A DNA stretch of 12,099 nucleotides from an uncultured bacterium (GTDB taxonomy: Bacteria; Actinomycetota; Coriobacteriia; Coriobacteriales; Coriobacteriaceae): NCBI GenBank assembly GCA_905215275.1, contig CAJMPE010000045.1, positions 1 through 12,099 of the forward strand. Reading direction: 5' to 3'. A program made the translations under genes and the position numbers. How positions within the stretch are numbered: position 1 is the first letter of the stretch; each line of letters begins with the position of its first letter. Shown here one piece after another: positions 1 through 7,611 of the stretch. The notes under the pieces were generated by a model. The model saw nothing but the letters and a program-made list of their open reading frames with translations. It made no database searches and was not told the DNA's origin.

Positions 1-2
1 AA

Positions 3-40
3 AACGTGCCGCATGCGCCCCTTGGCACGTGCGGCACGTT
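3..40. repeat. Inverted repeat upstream of the PFL gene
   Basis: An 11-bp perfect inverted repeat (AACGTGCCGCA at 3-13, TGCGGCACGTT at 30-40) surrounds a 16-base loop. CGTGCC at 5-10 can instead pair with GGCACG at 24-29, because GGCACG occurs twice (24-29 and 33-38), so two exclusive hairpins are possible. On the + strand no T-tract follows. On the - strand the stem runs into TTTT at the window edge, so it could be the end of a - strand gene lying outside the window. The role is not determined. Confidence 0.6.
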
Positions 41-85
41 AGAATAGACAAGACTATGCTCGTTTTGGCAGATAGGAGCGCAAGG

Positions 86-1450
86 ATGGCGATCACGCCC
101 GCAGAAATCGCGGAAACCCGCGGCATGGTTGAGGAGCAGAACCTCGACATCAGGACCATCACCATGGGTGTTTCGCTCATGGGTTGCGGCGACGAGAACC
201 TCGACCGCATGTGCACGAAGATCTACGACCACGTGACGCACACGGCTGAGCACCTGGTCGAGACAGCCGAGAACCTTGAGCGCGAGTACGGTATCCCCAT
301 CGTCAACAAGCGCGTCTCCGTCACCCCGGTGGCGCAGATCGCCGCGTGCTGCAAGGATGAGGACCTCACCCCCATCGCGCATGCCCTCGACCGTGCGGCC
401 GAGACGCTCGGCATCGATTACCTGGGTGGCTTCTCCGCACTCGTCCAGAAGGGCATCGGCGACGCCGACCGCCGCGTCATCCAGTCCATCCCCCAGGCGC
501 TCGCTACCACCAGCCGCGTCTGCTCCAGCGTCAACGTCGCCAGCCTGCGCGCCGGCATCAACATGGATGCCGTGCTCATGGCGGCTCAGACCATCATCGA
601 CGCCGCCAAGCTTACGGCCGACCAGGATTCCGTCGGCGCTTCCAAGTTTGTCTGCTTTGCCAATATGGTCGAGGACTCCCCGTTTATGGCGGGCGCCGTC
701 CACGGCGGTGGCGAGGCCGACGCCGTCATCAACGTAGGCGTTTCGGGCCCCGGCGTTATGGCCGCAGCCCTGGAGACGCTGCCCGATTCCGCATCGATGA
801 TGGAGGTCGCCGAGAAGATTAAGCAGACCGCCTTTAAGATCACCCGCGCCGGCGAGCTCATGAGCCGCGAGGCCGCCCATCGCCTGGGTGTCGAGAAGGG
901 CATTGTCGACCTGTCGCTGGCTCCCACGCCTGCCATCGGCGACTCCGTTGCCCGCATCCTCGAGATCATCGGTGTTGGCACCTGCGGTGGCCCGGGCACG
1001 ACCTGCGCGCTCGCCATGCTCAACGATGCCGTCAAGAAGGGCGGCGTCATGGCCAGCTCCAGCGTGGGTGGTCTCTCCGGCGCCTTTATCCCCGTGTCCG
1101 AGGATGCCGGCATGATCGCCGCCGTCGAGGCCGGCGCGCTTTCGCTCGAGAAGCTCGAGGCCATGACCTGCGTGTGTTCCGTCGGCCTGGACATGATCGC
1201 CATCCCCGGCGACACCCCGGTCGAGACCATCGCCGGCATCATCGCCGACGAGATGGCTATCGGCGTCATCAACAACAAGACCACGGCCGTCCGCGTGATT
1301 CCCGCCATTGGCAAGGGCGTGGGCGACTGCGTCGAGTACGGCGGCCTGTTCGGCCGCGCGCCCATCATGCCGGTGAACCCCAACGCCGGCACCGTGCTTG
1401 CCCACCGTGGCGGACGCTTCCCGGCGCCGCTGAACTCGCTCAAGAACTAG
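86..1450 (+). CDS. PFL family protein (UPF0210/DUF711)
   Basis: This 454-residue protein belongs to the PFL/UPF0210 (DUF711) family, which is widespread in anaerobic and Gram-positive bacteria. Its biochemical role is not established. The family pattern is clear: DIRTITMGVSL at residues 21-31, SPFMAGAVHGGGEADAVIN at about 198-216 followed by VGVSGPGV, and a C-terminus ending HRGGRFPAPLNSLKN. The length fits the family (about 450). The frame stays open upstream to a GTG at 29, but the ATG at 86 is chosen because AGGAG at 74-78 lies 7 bases before it and the family's N-terminus begins there. In other genomes it often follows a small ACT-domain protein; such a gene would lie just outside this window. 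No membrane segment or signal peptide is seen. The family call is firm, the function unknown. Confidence 0.93.
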   Translation: MAITPAEIAETRGMVEEQNLDIRTITMGVSLMGCGDENLDRMCTKIYDHVTHTAEHLVETAENLEREYGIPIVNKRVSVTPVAQIAACCKDEDLTPIAHALDRAAETLGIDYLGGFSALVQKGIGDADRRVIQSIPQALATTSRVCSSVNVASLRAGINMDAVLMAAQTIIDAAKLTADQDSVGASKFVCFANMVEDSPFMAGAVHGGGEADAVINVGVSGPGVMAAALETLPDSASMMEVAEKIKQTAFKITRAGELMSREAAHRLGVEKGIVDLSLAPTPAIGDSVARILEIIGVGTCGGPGTTCALAMLNDAVKKGGVMASSSVGGLSGAFIPVSEDAGMIAAVEAGALSLEKLEAMTCVCSVGLDMIAIPGDTPVETIAGIIADEMAIGVINNKTTAVRVIPAIGKGVGDCVEYGGLFGRAPIMPVNPNAGTVLAHRGGRFPAPLNSLKN

Positions 1451-1463
1451 CTGAGGGGGACTG

Positions 1464-1604
1464 GCGAGGAGCCCCGGGGAGGGCAAATATATAAGGTCGC
1501 CTGCTCGGACAGTCCTGACTCGCTCGGAGAGCACATTAAGTGCTCTCCGGCTCGTGCGGAACTCGCGATCGACCTTATATATTTGCCCTCCCCGGGGCTC
1601 CCGC
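1464..1604. repeat. 32-bp perfect inverted repeat with an inner hairpin
   Basis: The arms at 1468-1499 and 1570-1601 are exact reverse complements over 32 bases. They start GGAGCCCCGGGG and carry an AT-rich core AAATATATAAGG. Three more pairs form outside after a bulged A at 1467. The 70-base interior holds a second hairpin, CGGAGAGCAC (1525-1534) with GTGCTCTCCG (1540-1549) around ATTAA. The element begins 14 bases after the PFL stop codon. No T-tract follows, so it is not a typical intrinsic terminator, and no flanking target duplication is obvious. It could be a small palindromic mobile element (MITE-like), an RNase III site or an RNA structure. The rest of the 1451-1766 gap shows only a 6-bp inverted repeat (CGGGAT at 1609-1614, ATCCCG at 1629-1634). 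Confidence 0.92.
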
Positions 1605-1766
1605 ACATCGGGATCTCAGTTGAGTTCCATCCCGGTTGCAGTTGCTTCGCTCCTGCACTACATGGTCGATACGGCGGTTTGGCGTTGGATCGGTTCTTTC
1701 TGATATATGCTGGTTGCGGCTCTTCTTTTGGGAGGAGTCGCTTTTTTGTTGCTAGGAGGTTGGCCC

Positions 1767-2654
1767 GTGGTTGATGGGGATGCTCGCTCTGAGCTGCTTT
1801 CTGCTGATTGGAATGGCGAATGGATGCGCTTGCAGGCTGGTCGGCGGCGGGCTGACGATTCTTTTGAGTGGGATAAGCGGGCTCGGCATTTTCGGCCGCT
1901 TGAGACTGCTCCGTATGCTCGGGATTTTATGAAGCTGTTAGCGCTTGAGCCTGGTGAGTCGGTGCTTGATATGGGGTGTGGGGCTGGGTCGATTGCTATT
2001 CCGCTTGCGCAAGACGGACATCCTGTGATTGCTGCTGACTTTTCCCCTGCTATGTTGGGCACGCTTGATGCTGGCATTGAGTACTATGGGCTCGAAGATC
2101 GCATTACACCGCTTGAGCTTGCTTGGGATGATGACTGGGACTTGGTTGGACCGGTCGCGAAAGCGGTAGATGTTGCCTTTGCCAGTCGCTCTGTCACCAC
2201 GACCAACCTAAAAGGCGCGCTTGCCAAGCTTGATCGAACGGCTCGTCGGCGTTGTGCCGTCACGATGGTCGCCAACTCCAGCCCGCGCTATGACCTGCAC
2301 CTGATGAACGCCATCGGTGCCTCGGTTACCTGCAGTAATGGCTTTGTGTATGCCTTCAATATCCTCATTCAGATGGGTGCCCTGCCGCAGGTTACGTACT
2401 TTGAATCGCCTCGTCGCGATACCTTCGATAGCCTTGAGGCGGGCGTGGCGGACTTCTCCCGCATGCTCGAGCACGGTAACGAGGATAAGATTGACCGTCT
2501 GCGCGGCTACGTCGCTCAGCATATGATTGAGAATCCCCATGCCGGCGAGCCAGGGTCCAAGGGCGTGCCGCAGGGGCGCTACATGCTCGACCACGTCCGC
2601 AAGGTCCGTTGGACGTTTATTGCATGGGAGCCGGTCTCTTCGAGCCGTCCATAG
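1767..2654 (+). CDS. Class I SAM-dependent methyltransferase
   Basis: Predicted 295-residue cytoplasmic methyltransferase; the substrate is unknown. SAM-binding motif I is VLDMGCGAG at residues 66-74, followed by IAIPLA and the acidic residue of the next strand in VIAADFSPAML (D91), as in Rossmann-fold methyltransferases. A WDKRAR segment at 35-40 and ASRSV at 139-143 match an uncharacterised group common in anaerobes. The start is GTG at 1767: AGGAGG at 1754-1759 sits 7 bases upstream. An ATG at 1707 in frame would add a hydrophobic 20-residue leader but has no ribosome site. Codon use is odd: in the first half alanine is mostly GCT and isoleucine ATT, while beyond about position 2170 GCC and ATC take over, as in neighbouring genes. 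It stands alone, after the large inverted repeat. No terminator is evident after the stop. Confidence 0.87.
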   Translation: MVDGDARSELLSADWNGEWMRLQAGRRRADDSFEWDKRARHFRPLETAPYARDFMKLLALEPGESVLDMGCGAGSIAIPLAQDGHPVIAADFSPAMLGTLDAGIEYYGLEDRITPLELAWDDDWDLVGPVAKAVDVAFASRSVTTTNLKGALAKLDRTARRRCAVTMVANSSPRYDLHLMNAIGASVTCSNGFVYAFNILIQMGALPQVTYFESPRRDTFDSLEAGVADFSRMLEHGNEDKIDRLRGYVAQHMIENPHAGEPGSKGVPQGRYMLDHVRKVRWTFIAWEPVSSSRP

Positions 2655-2836
2655 ACCGCTTTCAGCCGCCGTACACGTCCGCCTGTAACCCGCGCTGTTC
2701 TCCCGCTCCGCATCCGCATTCTTTTTGAACTGGGCAAACACGCCCCACACCGCGCCGTTCCTGCGCTATCGTGGGACAGTTCACGTAGATTAAGGCCCCA
2801 TCGCGGGGCGCCCCATAACATAGAAAGCGAGAACCC

Positions 2837-3136
2837 ATGGCACTGACAGGAGCCCAGGTCAAGCAGCTTCGCAGCATGGCCCATCACCTCAACCCCGCCA
2901 TCATCATCGGCAAGTCCGACATCAACGAGGGCACCGTCGAGCAGACGGTCGCCTACCTGGAGAAGCACGAGCTCGTTAAGTGCTCCGTACTCGATGGTTC
3001 CAGCCTTTCCGCCCGCGAGGCCGCCGAAGAGCTCGCCGATCGCTGCCATGCCGAGGTCGTCCAGGTTATCGGCCGCAAGTTCTCGCTGTATCGCGAGTCC
3101 TCGCGCAAGGACATCGAGAAGATTAAGCTCGTCTAA
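2837..3136 (+). CDS. yhbY: YhbY family RNA-binding protein (CRM domain)
   Basis: This 99-residue protein consists of a single CRM (CRS1-YhbY) domain. Family members bind pre-ribosomal RNA and help ribosomal subunit assembly. Diagnostic stretches are LRSMAHHLNPAIIIGKSDIN (residues 11-30, the GKxx loop that contacts RNA), VKCSVLD (47-53) and the conserved QVIGRKFSLYRES (76-88). The length is typical of stand-alone YhbY (about 97-100). The ribosome site before the ATG is weak (GCGAG, then AACCC). The 5' leader contains a 5-bp hairpin, GCCCC (2795-2799) with GGGGC (2805-2809), partly overlapping the palindrome GGGGCGCCCC (2805-2814), which might limit or tune translation. No clear promoter was identified. 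A strong terminator follows 40 bases after the stop, so the transcript ends here. Confidence 0.93.
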   Translation: MALTGAQVKQLRSMAHHLNPAIIIGKSDINEGTVEQTVAYLEKHELVKCSVLDGSSLSAREAAEELADRCHAEVVQVIGRKFSLYRESSRKDIEKIKLV

Positions 3137-3175
3137 GAGCCAACGATCCGGCGAGCCAACATACATTAAGCTTGC

Positions 3176-3208
3176 GAGCGTCCGAGCAATTCGGACGCTC
3201 ATTTTTTT
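3176..3208 (+). terminator. Intrinsic terminator of yhbY
   Basis: A 10-bp perfect stem (GAGCGTCCGA at 3176-3185, TCGGACGCTC at 3191-3200) with loop GCAAT is followed by A and seven T (3202-3208). This is a textbook + strand terminator. Its T-tract overlaps the stop codon (3207-3209) of the convergent regulator gene. On the - strand the hairpin has no T-tract after it, so it is unlikely to end that gene efficiently. Confidence 0.93.
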
Positions 3209-6206
3209 ATCGCTCGACGAGCACGCGGTTAAGCCTGCCCTCCACCAAGCGCTCGTACAGACGCCGCGTCTCGGGCTCGGGCACGCCATTGACCTGCTCC
3301 CTCAGGTGATGCATATGCCCACTGTACAGCTCGACGATATCGCGTCGTCGCCCCGCCGCACCGTAGACGCGCATAGCGCAACGCACCATGTCCTCGCGCG
3401 CCGTCTCTTGCCGCAACCCCGACTCCACCAGCCATACCGCCGACTGCAGGTCGTTTTCTTCTAGGGCGGCATTCGCGCCCCGAATCATGCAGTCGATATA
3501 CTTCGATTCCATAATGCGCCGCATACGCAAAAAGTAGGTGGGATTACAGCCATTGGGAACATACAACGGGCCGGCATAGAGCTGCTCGATCTTAAGGCAC
3601 AGCTCGATCAGATGGGGTCCGCGCGCACCCGTGCGATTTCCCAAAACTTCGCGGCTTATCTGATCAAACAACCGCACGTCGGTCTTGACGTAATCGCCGT
3701 TAAGCCCAATGCACTCGTTTTGGATCAGCACACACGACTTGCCATCCGGTGTCGGCCCCAAGGCCGAACGCAGGCGCGATATCGTCGAGTACAGATTGTT
3801 ACGGGCGCTATTGAACTCGGCATGGGGCCACAGCTCCATAGCCAGCGTCTCGCGGTCGACCAGTGCATCCATGCCCAGCGCAAGCCGCTCGGCAAGCGTC
3901 GCCGCTTTCTTGCGGCGCCACATCTTATCCGTGATGGGAAACCCGTCGCGCTCGGCGCGAAACGCCCCAAACATGCGGATCTCGATATGGCCAATCACAT
4001 CGACACCCTCGGCATCGCCGGCCTGGAACAGACGCTCGCCTTCGCCCTCAAAGTCGTCACGCAGCGAATACCGCGACAGCTCGCGCACCGGGAGCTTCTT
4101 TCGAATTCTAGCAGCCGGCTCACCCAGACAATGCATCGCAAGACGCGCAAACAGCCGATACGACGGATCCAAAATCCCTAGGCGGTTCATGGACATCCAG
4201 GCTGCAAGGTCGCTATCGCGGCCCGCGGAGGCCAAATGCAGCGCCACCATCCATGCCTCGGCACCACCGACCTGTGTTCGGCTCAAATCGAGCAGCTCTG
4301 CCTCTTCGCGCACCGATACCATCGATGTATTGCGTAAGTACGCCGCGCGCTCTAGCAGCAATGCGTTGTCGCGTATGTATCCAGTCGATTCCTCGGCAAG
4401 TCTGAGCACCTGCACCGCACGGAATTTGGCATTGACCGGACGCCCCTCAGCCAGCGACTGCCAGCCTTCCAGTATCAAGCCAAACAACTGGACTTGATTG
4501 TCACGCACGCGCACGGCAAAACGGTCGAGCTCATTGAATGCCTGCTCGTCGGTCACCGGCATGCCGGCAAACAGGCGCCGCGCCGATAATACCATACGCA
4601 CCCAGATGGCGAGTGCTCGGATTCCACGCGCTTCGAGTGCCTCGAGCGTCTGGGTCATCTCGTCATCACGCTCGTCAGTCCCTGCATACGACCCATCAAA
4701 CAGCTCCGTCAACATGCGGTCCGCCCGCACAAACGTCCCCGCAATATCGAGCTCACAATCGTAGGCCTTATCTGTTTTGAGCCTCGCGAGGATCTCACCA
4801 CCCTTCGCCCGCTCGGTCAGCCCATGCTTTATCTCGACATGTGCGGACAGCATGTCGAGTGCGGCACAAGACGCCTCACTTTCCAGCGCTGCATGGCCTG
4901 TCGGAAGCCCCAGACCACTATCTCCATAACAGGCGGCCGTAAACGCGTGCGCCACCTTCCACGACACGGGATCGAGCTCGCAAATCGCTTGCTCGCCCGC
5001 ATGCTCGATAATTGAGGCCATATACCGCGCGAGCTTTGTATTGGAGACGCTCACCGCCGCCAGATAGATGCCGAGCGCCTCGTCAGGCGTCGGCTCCGAT
5101 GCCCGGCCATCTGCCTCGGTCTTTCCCAGCGCCGCGCGGCAGATATCCCCTCCATGCCCCGTCAGGGCCAGATCGACCCCATACTGCCCGGCAAGCTCCA
5201 ACACCGCGCTGCGGTCCAAAAACGCGTCGGCGAGGTCCATCGCGGTATCGCAGCGCCCCGCTTTAATCAAAATACGTGCTGCCCGCACAACAAGTTCGGG
5301 GCGAATTTCGGCGACCAGCTTGCGCAATCGCAGGCGTGCGTTGTCCTCGGTACCCAAGCAGGTAAAGCTCCGGTCTGCCGGATCAACGCCAAAAATGGGA
5401 TAATCGCGGACAAGATAGGACTGATCAATTGCCGAAAGCCTAACACCGCAAGCCTCGAGTTCCGAAATATTGCCCTCGCCCATTAAGACCATCAAGCATG
5501 CCACACTAAACAGGGCGTTGTTCTCGAGCGACGCCAGATCAACAAGTGCCGCACCGTAGATATTGACGATCTCGTTTTCGAGCATCTGGGCAACGTCTCC
5601 CTGTCCGTATAGCCCCGACTGCATAGCCGAGACGAGCTCGGGCACGCCCTGCGTAAGTTGATAGAAGTCGAGCGATGTGCTAATCGAAAACGCCGATGCC
5701 CACGCCGAATACTCATAGGCATGTACCTTGAGCATCTGCGCGTTGACTTTAATCGAATCGCCCAGTCCATGAATCAGCTGGCGATTCGAAGGACGGCAGC
5801 TCATAAAGACCCCAACCCCCATAGCACGCAGGCTTCGGATTCGGTCGATCAGCTCCTCGGTCTCGCTCTGGCTGAGGTTAGGCACGTTATCGATTGCAAT
5901 CAGGGAGTGCGGCTTGTCCTTAAGCTCTTCGGTAACGACCTCGAGCTGCATAAACACCTCGCGCCCAATGGCGCGGTCTGCCTCGATGATTCGCACGGGA
6001 CCTCGCGTCGGATCGCTTTTAACCTCTTGGGCATACTGCAGCAACACCGAGGTTTTCCCAAAGCCATCAGGCGCGTAGAGGACTACGATGCCGGCCTTTC
6101 GGCCCTTGGCGATAAGTTCGTTCATCAAGCGATCGCGCCGCACCGTATAACTACTGCCCAGCGGCATAAGCTCGAGGTCGTCCGTATTGCCCAAATCGTT
6201 AACCAT
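3207..6206 (-). CDS. Large STAND-ATPase / SARP-type (BTAD) transcriptional regulator
   Basis: A 999-residue predicted cytoplasmic regulator. The N-terminus is a STAND/MalT-like P-loop ATPase: Walker A APDGFGKT at 45-52, Walker B LIAID at 102-106 and SCRPS at 136-140, as expected of a nucleotide-driven switch. Residues of about 170-740 are helix-rich without a clear motif, probably a TPR-like sensing arm. The C-terminus (about 741-999) looks like a SARP: an OmpR-type winged helix starting IEIRMFGAF, with RRKKAATLAERLAL, LAMELWPHAEFNSARNNL and TISRLRSALG, then a BTAD (about 845-990). In AfsR-type SARPs the order is reversed (DNA-binding part first). The ATG at 6204-6206 is preceded by GAGGAG. 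It is convergent with yhbY and shares no operon. A nested inverted repeat upstream (6235-6286) may be its control site. Target genes and ligand are unknown. Confidence 0.88.
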   Translation of the reverse strand: MVNDLGNTDDLELMPLGSSYTVRRDRLMNELIAKGRKAGIVVLYAPDGFGKTSVLLQYAQEVKSDPTRGPVRIIEADRAIGREVFMQLEVVTEELKDKPHSLIAIDNVPNLSQSETEELIDRIRSLRAMGVGVFMSCRPSNRQLIHGLGDSIKVNAQMLKVHAYEYSAWASAFSISTSLDFYQLTQGVPELVSAMQSGLYGQGDVAQMLENEIVNIYGAALVDLASLENNALFSVACLMVLMGEGNISELEACGVRLSAIDQSYLVRDYPIFGVDPADRSFTCLGTEDNARLRLRKLVAEIRPELVVRAARILIKAGRCDTAMDLADAFLDRSAVLELAGQYGVDLALTGHGGDICRAALGKTEADGRASEPTPDEALGIYLAAVSVSNTKLARYMASIIEHAGEQAICELDPVSWKVAHAFTAACYGDSGLGLPTGHAALESEASCAALDMLSAHVEIKHGLTERAKGGEILARLKTDKAYDCELDIAGTFVRADRMLTELFDGSYAGTDERDDEMTQTLEALEARGIRALAIWVRMVLSARRLFAGMPVTDEQAFNELDRFAVRVRDNQVQLFGLILEGWQSLAEGRPVNAKFRAVQVLRLAEESTGYIRDNALLLERAAYLRNTSMVSVREEAELLDLSRTQVGGAEAWMVALHLASAGRDSDLAAWMSMNRLGILDPSYRLFARLAMHCLGEPAARIRKKLPVRELSRYSLRDDFEGEGERLFQAGDAEGVDVIGHIEIRMFGAFRAERDGFPITDKMWRRKKAATLAERLALGMDALVDRETLAMELWPHAEFNSARNNLYSTISRLRSALGPTPDGKSCVLIQNECIGLNGDYVKTDVRLFDQISREVLGNRTGARGPHLIELCLKIEQLYAGPLYVPNGCNPTYFLRMRRIMESKYIDCMIRGANAALEENDLQSAVWLVESGLRQETAREDMVRCAMRVYGAAGRRRDIVELYSGHMHHLREQVNGVPEPETRRLYERLVEGRLNRVLVER

Positions 6207-6234
6207 GCCCGCTCCTCAACTCGACCACATGGAC

Positions 6235-6286
6235 ACCGTAACGCTAGACCATATGTATCGCTAGATGAATAGAGCGATGCTACGGT
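6235..6286. repeat. Nested inverted repeat upstream of the regulator
   Basis: GTATCGCT (6255-6262) pairs with AGCGATGC (6273-6280), with one wobble, around a 10-base loop. ACCGTA (6235-6240) pairs with TACGGT (6281-6286) outside it. CGCTAGA also occurs twice as a direct repeat (6242-6248 and 6259-6265, 17 bases apart). The block lies 29-80 bases upstream of the regulator's start codon, where a promoter or operator would be expected. An autoregulatory site is plausible but unproven. Confidence 0.5.
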
Positions 6287-6590
6287 TTAGGATGTTTGTT
6301 GGTACGCAAATGGCAAGTTTTTGTTCAGCGTGGTCCGATTGAAACTTATCCCCCAACCAATCAGTCTTTGCGCAGGTCAATGCGCTTGCCAGCTTGTCCC
6401 ATCCTTTGGCAGTGTACCTCAAATGAGCGCTGTTCAATTGTGTTGCGCAACTCACCTAACGCCAGCTACCGTCTGCGACCTTTTCATAGCATTTATGCAT
6501 AGTATCTGTTATGGAATGAATCATGCTGCACCAGACGCACCCGTCCAGTTCGCGGCCAGATTTTCGTCAAGCACACGGCGCACGCTCAGC
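6287..6590. other. Intergenic stretch without a recognisable gene
   Basis: About 300 bases between the regulator's upstream region and the nagB terminator. Short open frames exist on both strands but none has a ribosome site together with a recognisable protein. There is a 10-base palindrome GTTGCGCAAC at 6442-6451, a short inverted repeat GCGCA/TGCGC near 6371-6386 and an AT-rich patch around 6481-6530. No convincing promoter pair was found. It may hold a control region of the regulator or a decayed gene. Confidence 0.4.
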
Positions 6591-6618
6591 AAAAAGGCCC
6601 CCGCAAAGCGGAGGCCTT
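6591..6618 (-). terminator. Intrinsic terminator of nagB
   Basis: Read on the - strand, AAGGCCTCCGC pairs with GCGGGGGCCTT (one T-G wobble) around a TTT loop, and the stem ends in a run of five T (AAAAA at 6591-6595 on the + strand). It lies 33 bases past the nagB stop codon. Confidence 0.92.
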
Positions 6619-6650
6619 CGGCAAAGCTATGTCGAGGTGATAGGCTTTCG

Positions 6651-7379
6651 CTACTTGCAGAGCGAAAGGGCGGCCTCGTCGGCAACGACAACGCAGTTGG
6701 TGTGCAGTTGCAGGATCGAGGCAGGGCACTCGGGGGTAACCGGACCATAGCACATGTCATGCACGGCCTGCGCCTTGGCCTCGCCGTTGGCGACGACCAG
6801 GATCATGCGGGCATACATGATGGTCTGGGTACCCATGGTGTAGGCCTGACGGGGCACGTCGTCGATGCTGTCGAACAGGCGGCTGTTGGCCTGAATGGTG
6901 CTCTCGGTGAGGTCGACACAGTGCGTACCCTTGGAGAAGTGGTCATCGGGCTCGTTGAAGCCAATGTGACCGTTGTTACCGATGCCGAGCAGCTGCAGAT
7001 CAGGGTAACCGGCAGCAGCGACGATCTTGTCGTACTCAGAGCAGGCAGCGGCAGCGTCGGGATTGGAGCCATCGGGCACATGCGTGTTGTTCAGGTCGAT
7101 GTTAATGTGATCGAAGAAGTTCTCACGCATAAAGTAGTGGTAGCTCTGGGGATCGTCGTGCGAAAGGCCACGATACTCGTCGAGGTTGTAGGTGCTGACC
7201 TCGGCAAAGTCGACGTCACCCTTCTCGTACCAAGCGGCGAGCTGCTTGTAGGCGCCAATCGGGGTGGAGCCGGTGGCAAGACCCAGCACGCAATCGGGCT
7301 TGAGGATAACCTGGGCCGAGATGATATTGGCGGCCTTGCGGCTCATATCCTCGTAGTCTTTAGCTTTAATAATCTTCAT
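6651..7379 (-). CDS. nagB: Glucosamine-6-phosphate deaminase
   Basis: NagB converts glucosamine 6-phosphate to fructose 6-phosphate and ammonia, sending amino sugars into glycolysis. The protein has 242 residues, as usual for Gram-positive NagB. Visible are the phosphate-binding GLATGSTP (33-40), NLDEYRGL with the catalytic Asp67, and GIGNNGHIGFNEPD (132-145) with His138 and Glu143. Asn136 stands where E. coli has Asp141; a non-Asp residue here is, to my recollection, common in Gram-positive NagB, so activity is still expected. The ATG at 7377-7379 is chosen because AAAGGA lies 6 bases upstream and the family N-terminus MKIIKAKDYE starts there; the frame extends further upstream without similarity. 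A promoter (7489-7517) and a terminator (6591-6618) suggest a single-gene transcript. The leader of about 100 bases can form a hairpin (GGCCGC 7446-7451 with GCGGCC 7463-7468). Confidence 0.96.
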   Translation of the reverse strand: MKIIKAKDYEDMSRKAANIISAQVILKPDCVLGLATGSTPIGAYKQLAAWYEKGDVDFAEVSTYNLDEYRGLSHDDPQSYHYFMRENFFDHINIDLNNTHVPDGSNPDAAAACSEYDKIVAAAGYPDLQLLGIGNNGHIGFNEPDDHFSKGTHCVDLTESTIQANSRLFDSIDDVPRQAYTMGTQTIMYARMILVVANGEAKAQAVHDMCYGPVTPECPASILQLHTNCVVVADEAALSLCK

Positions 7380-7488
7380 TACGCGTCCTTTCTCGTACAA
7401 GAGAGGCAAGGCTCCCCTTACAAGCACTTGCCCGCGGCCCGCGTCGGCCGCAACCAACGTGTGCGGCCACCAGGGCGAGGTCGCGTAA

Positions 7489-7517
7489 TGTATATGTCTC
7501 GTGTCTACCCGCGTCGA
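7489..7517 (-). promoter_or_regulatory. Predicted sigma-A promoter of nagB
   Basis: On the - strand, TCGACG (7512-7517; 4 of 6 to TTGACA), a 17-base spacer and TATACA (7489-7494; 4 of 6 to TATAAT). It would give a leader of about 100 bases before the nagB ATG. Predicted from sequence only. Confidence 0.5.
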
Positions 7518-7577
7518 GGCCCCTGCCCGTCCACGGTGACCCAAAGCTGTTTAGCTTCGGACAAATCCCATCTTGCC

Positions 7578-7611
7578 ACGGAGGGCGTCCTCTTTCAAGG
7601 GCGCCCTCCGT
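7578..7611. repeat. Strong 14-bp hairpin between the EIIA gene and nagB
   Basis: ACGGAGGGCG at 7578-7587 pairs perfectly with CGCCCTCCGT at 7602-7611. TCCT and AGGG continue the stem inward (one wobble), leaving a 6-base loop CTTTCA. It lies about 40 bases past the EIIA stop codon, where a terminator is expected, but neither strand has a T-tract. It may be a weak or Rho-assisted terminator, or may protect the 3' end of the EIIA mRNA. Confidence 0.7.

Noticed and set aside
1464..1604. A Rho-independent terminator for the PFL gene
   Set aside because: The stem is 32 bp with a 70-base interior and no T-tract follows either arm, so the structure does not fit.
1707..1766. A longer methyltransferase start with a hydrophobic N-terminus
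   Set aside because: No ribosome site precedes the ATG at 1707, while GTG at 1767 has a perfect AGGAGG at good spacing and gives a normal family N-terminus.
6261..6455. A 64-codon frame on the - strand upstream of the regulator
   Set aside because: Unrecognised translation, no clear ribosome site, and its end overlaps the inverted repeats near the regulator's promoter.
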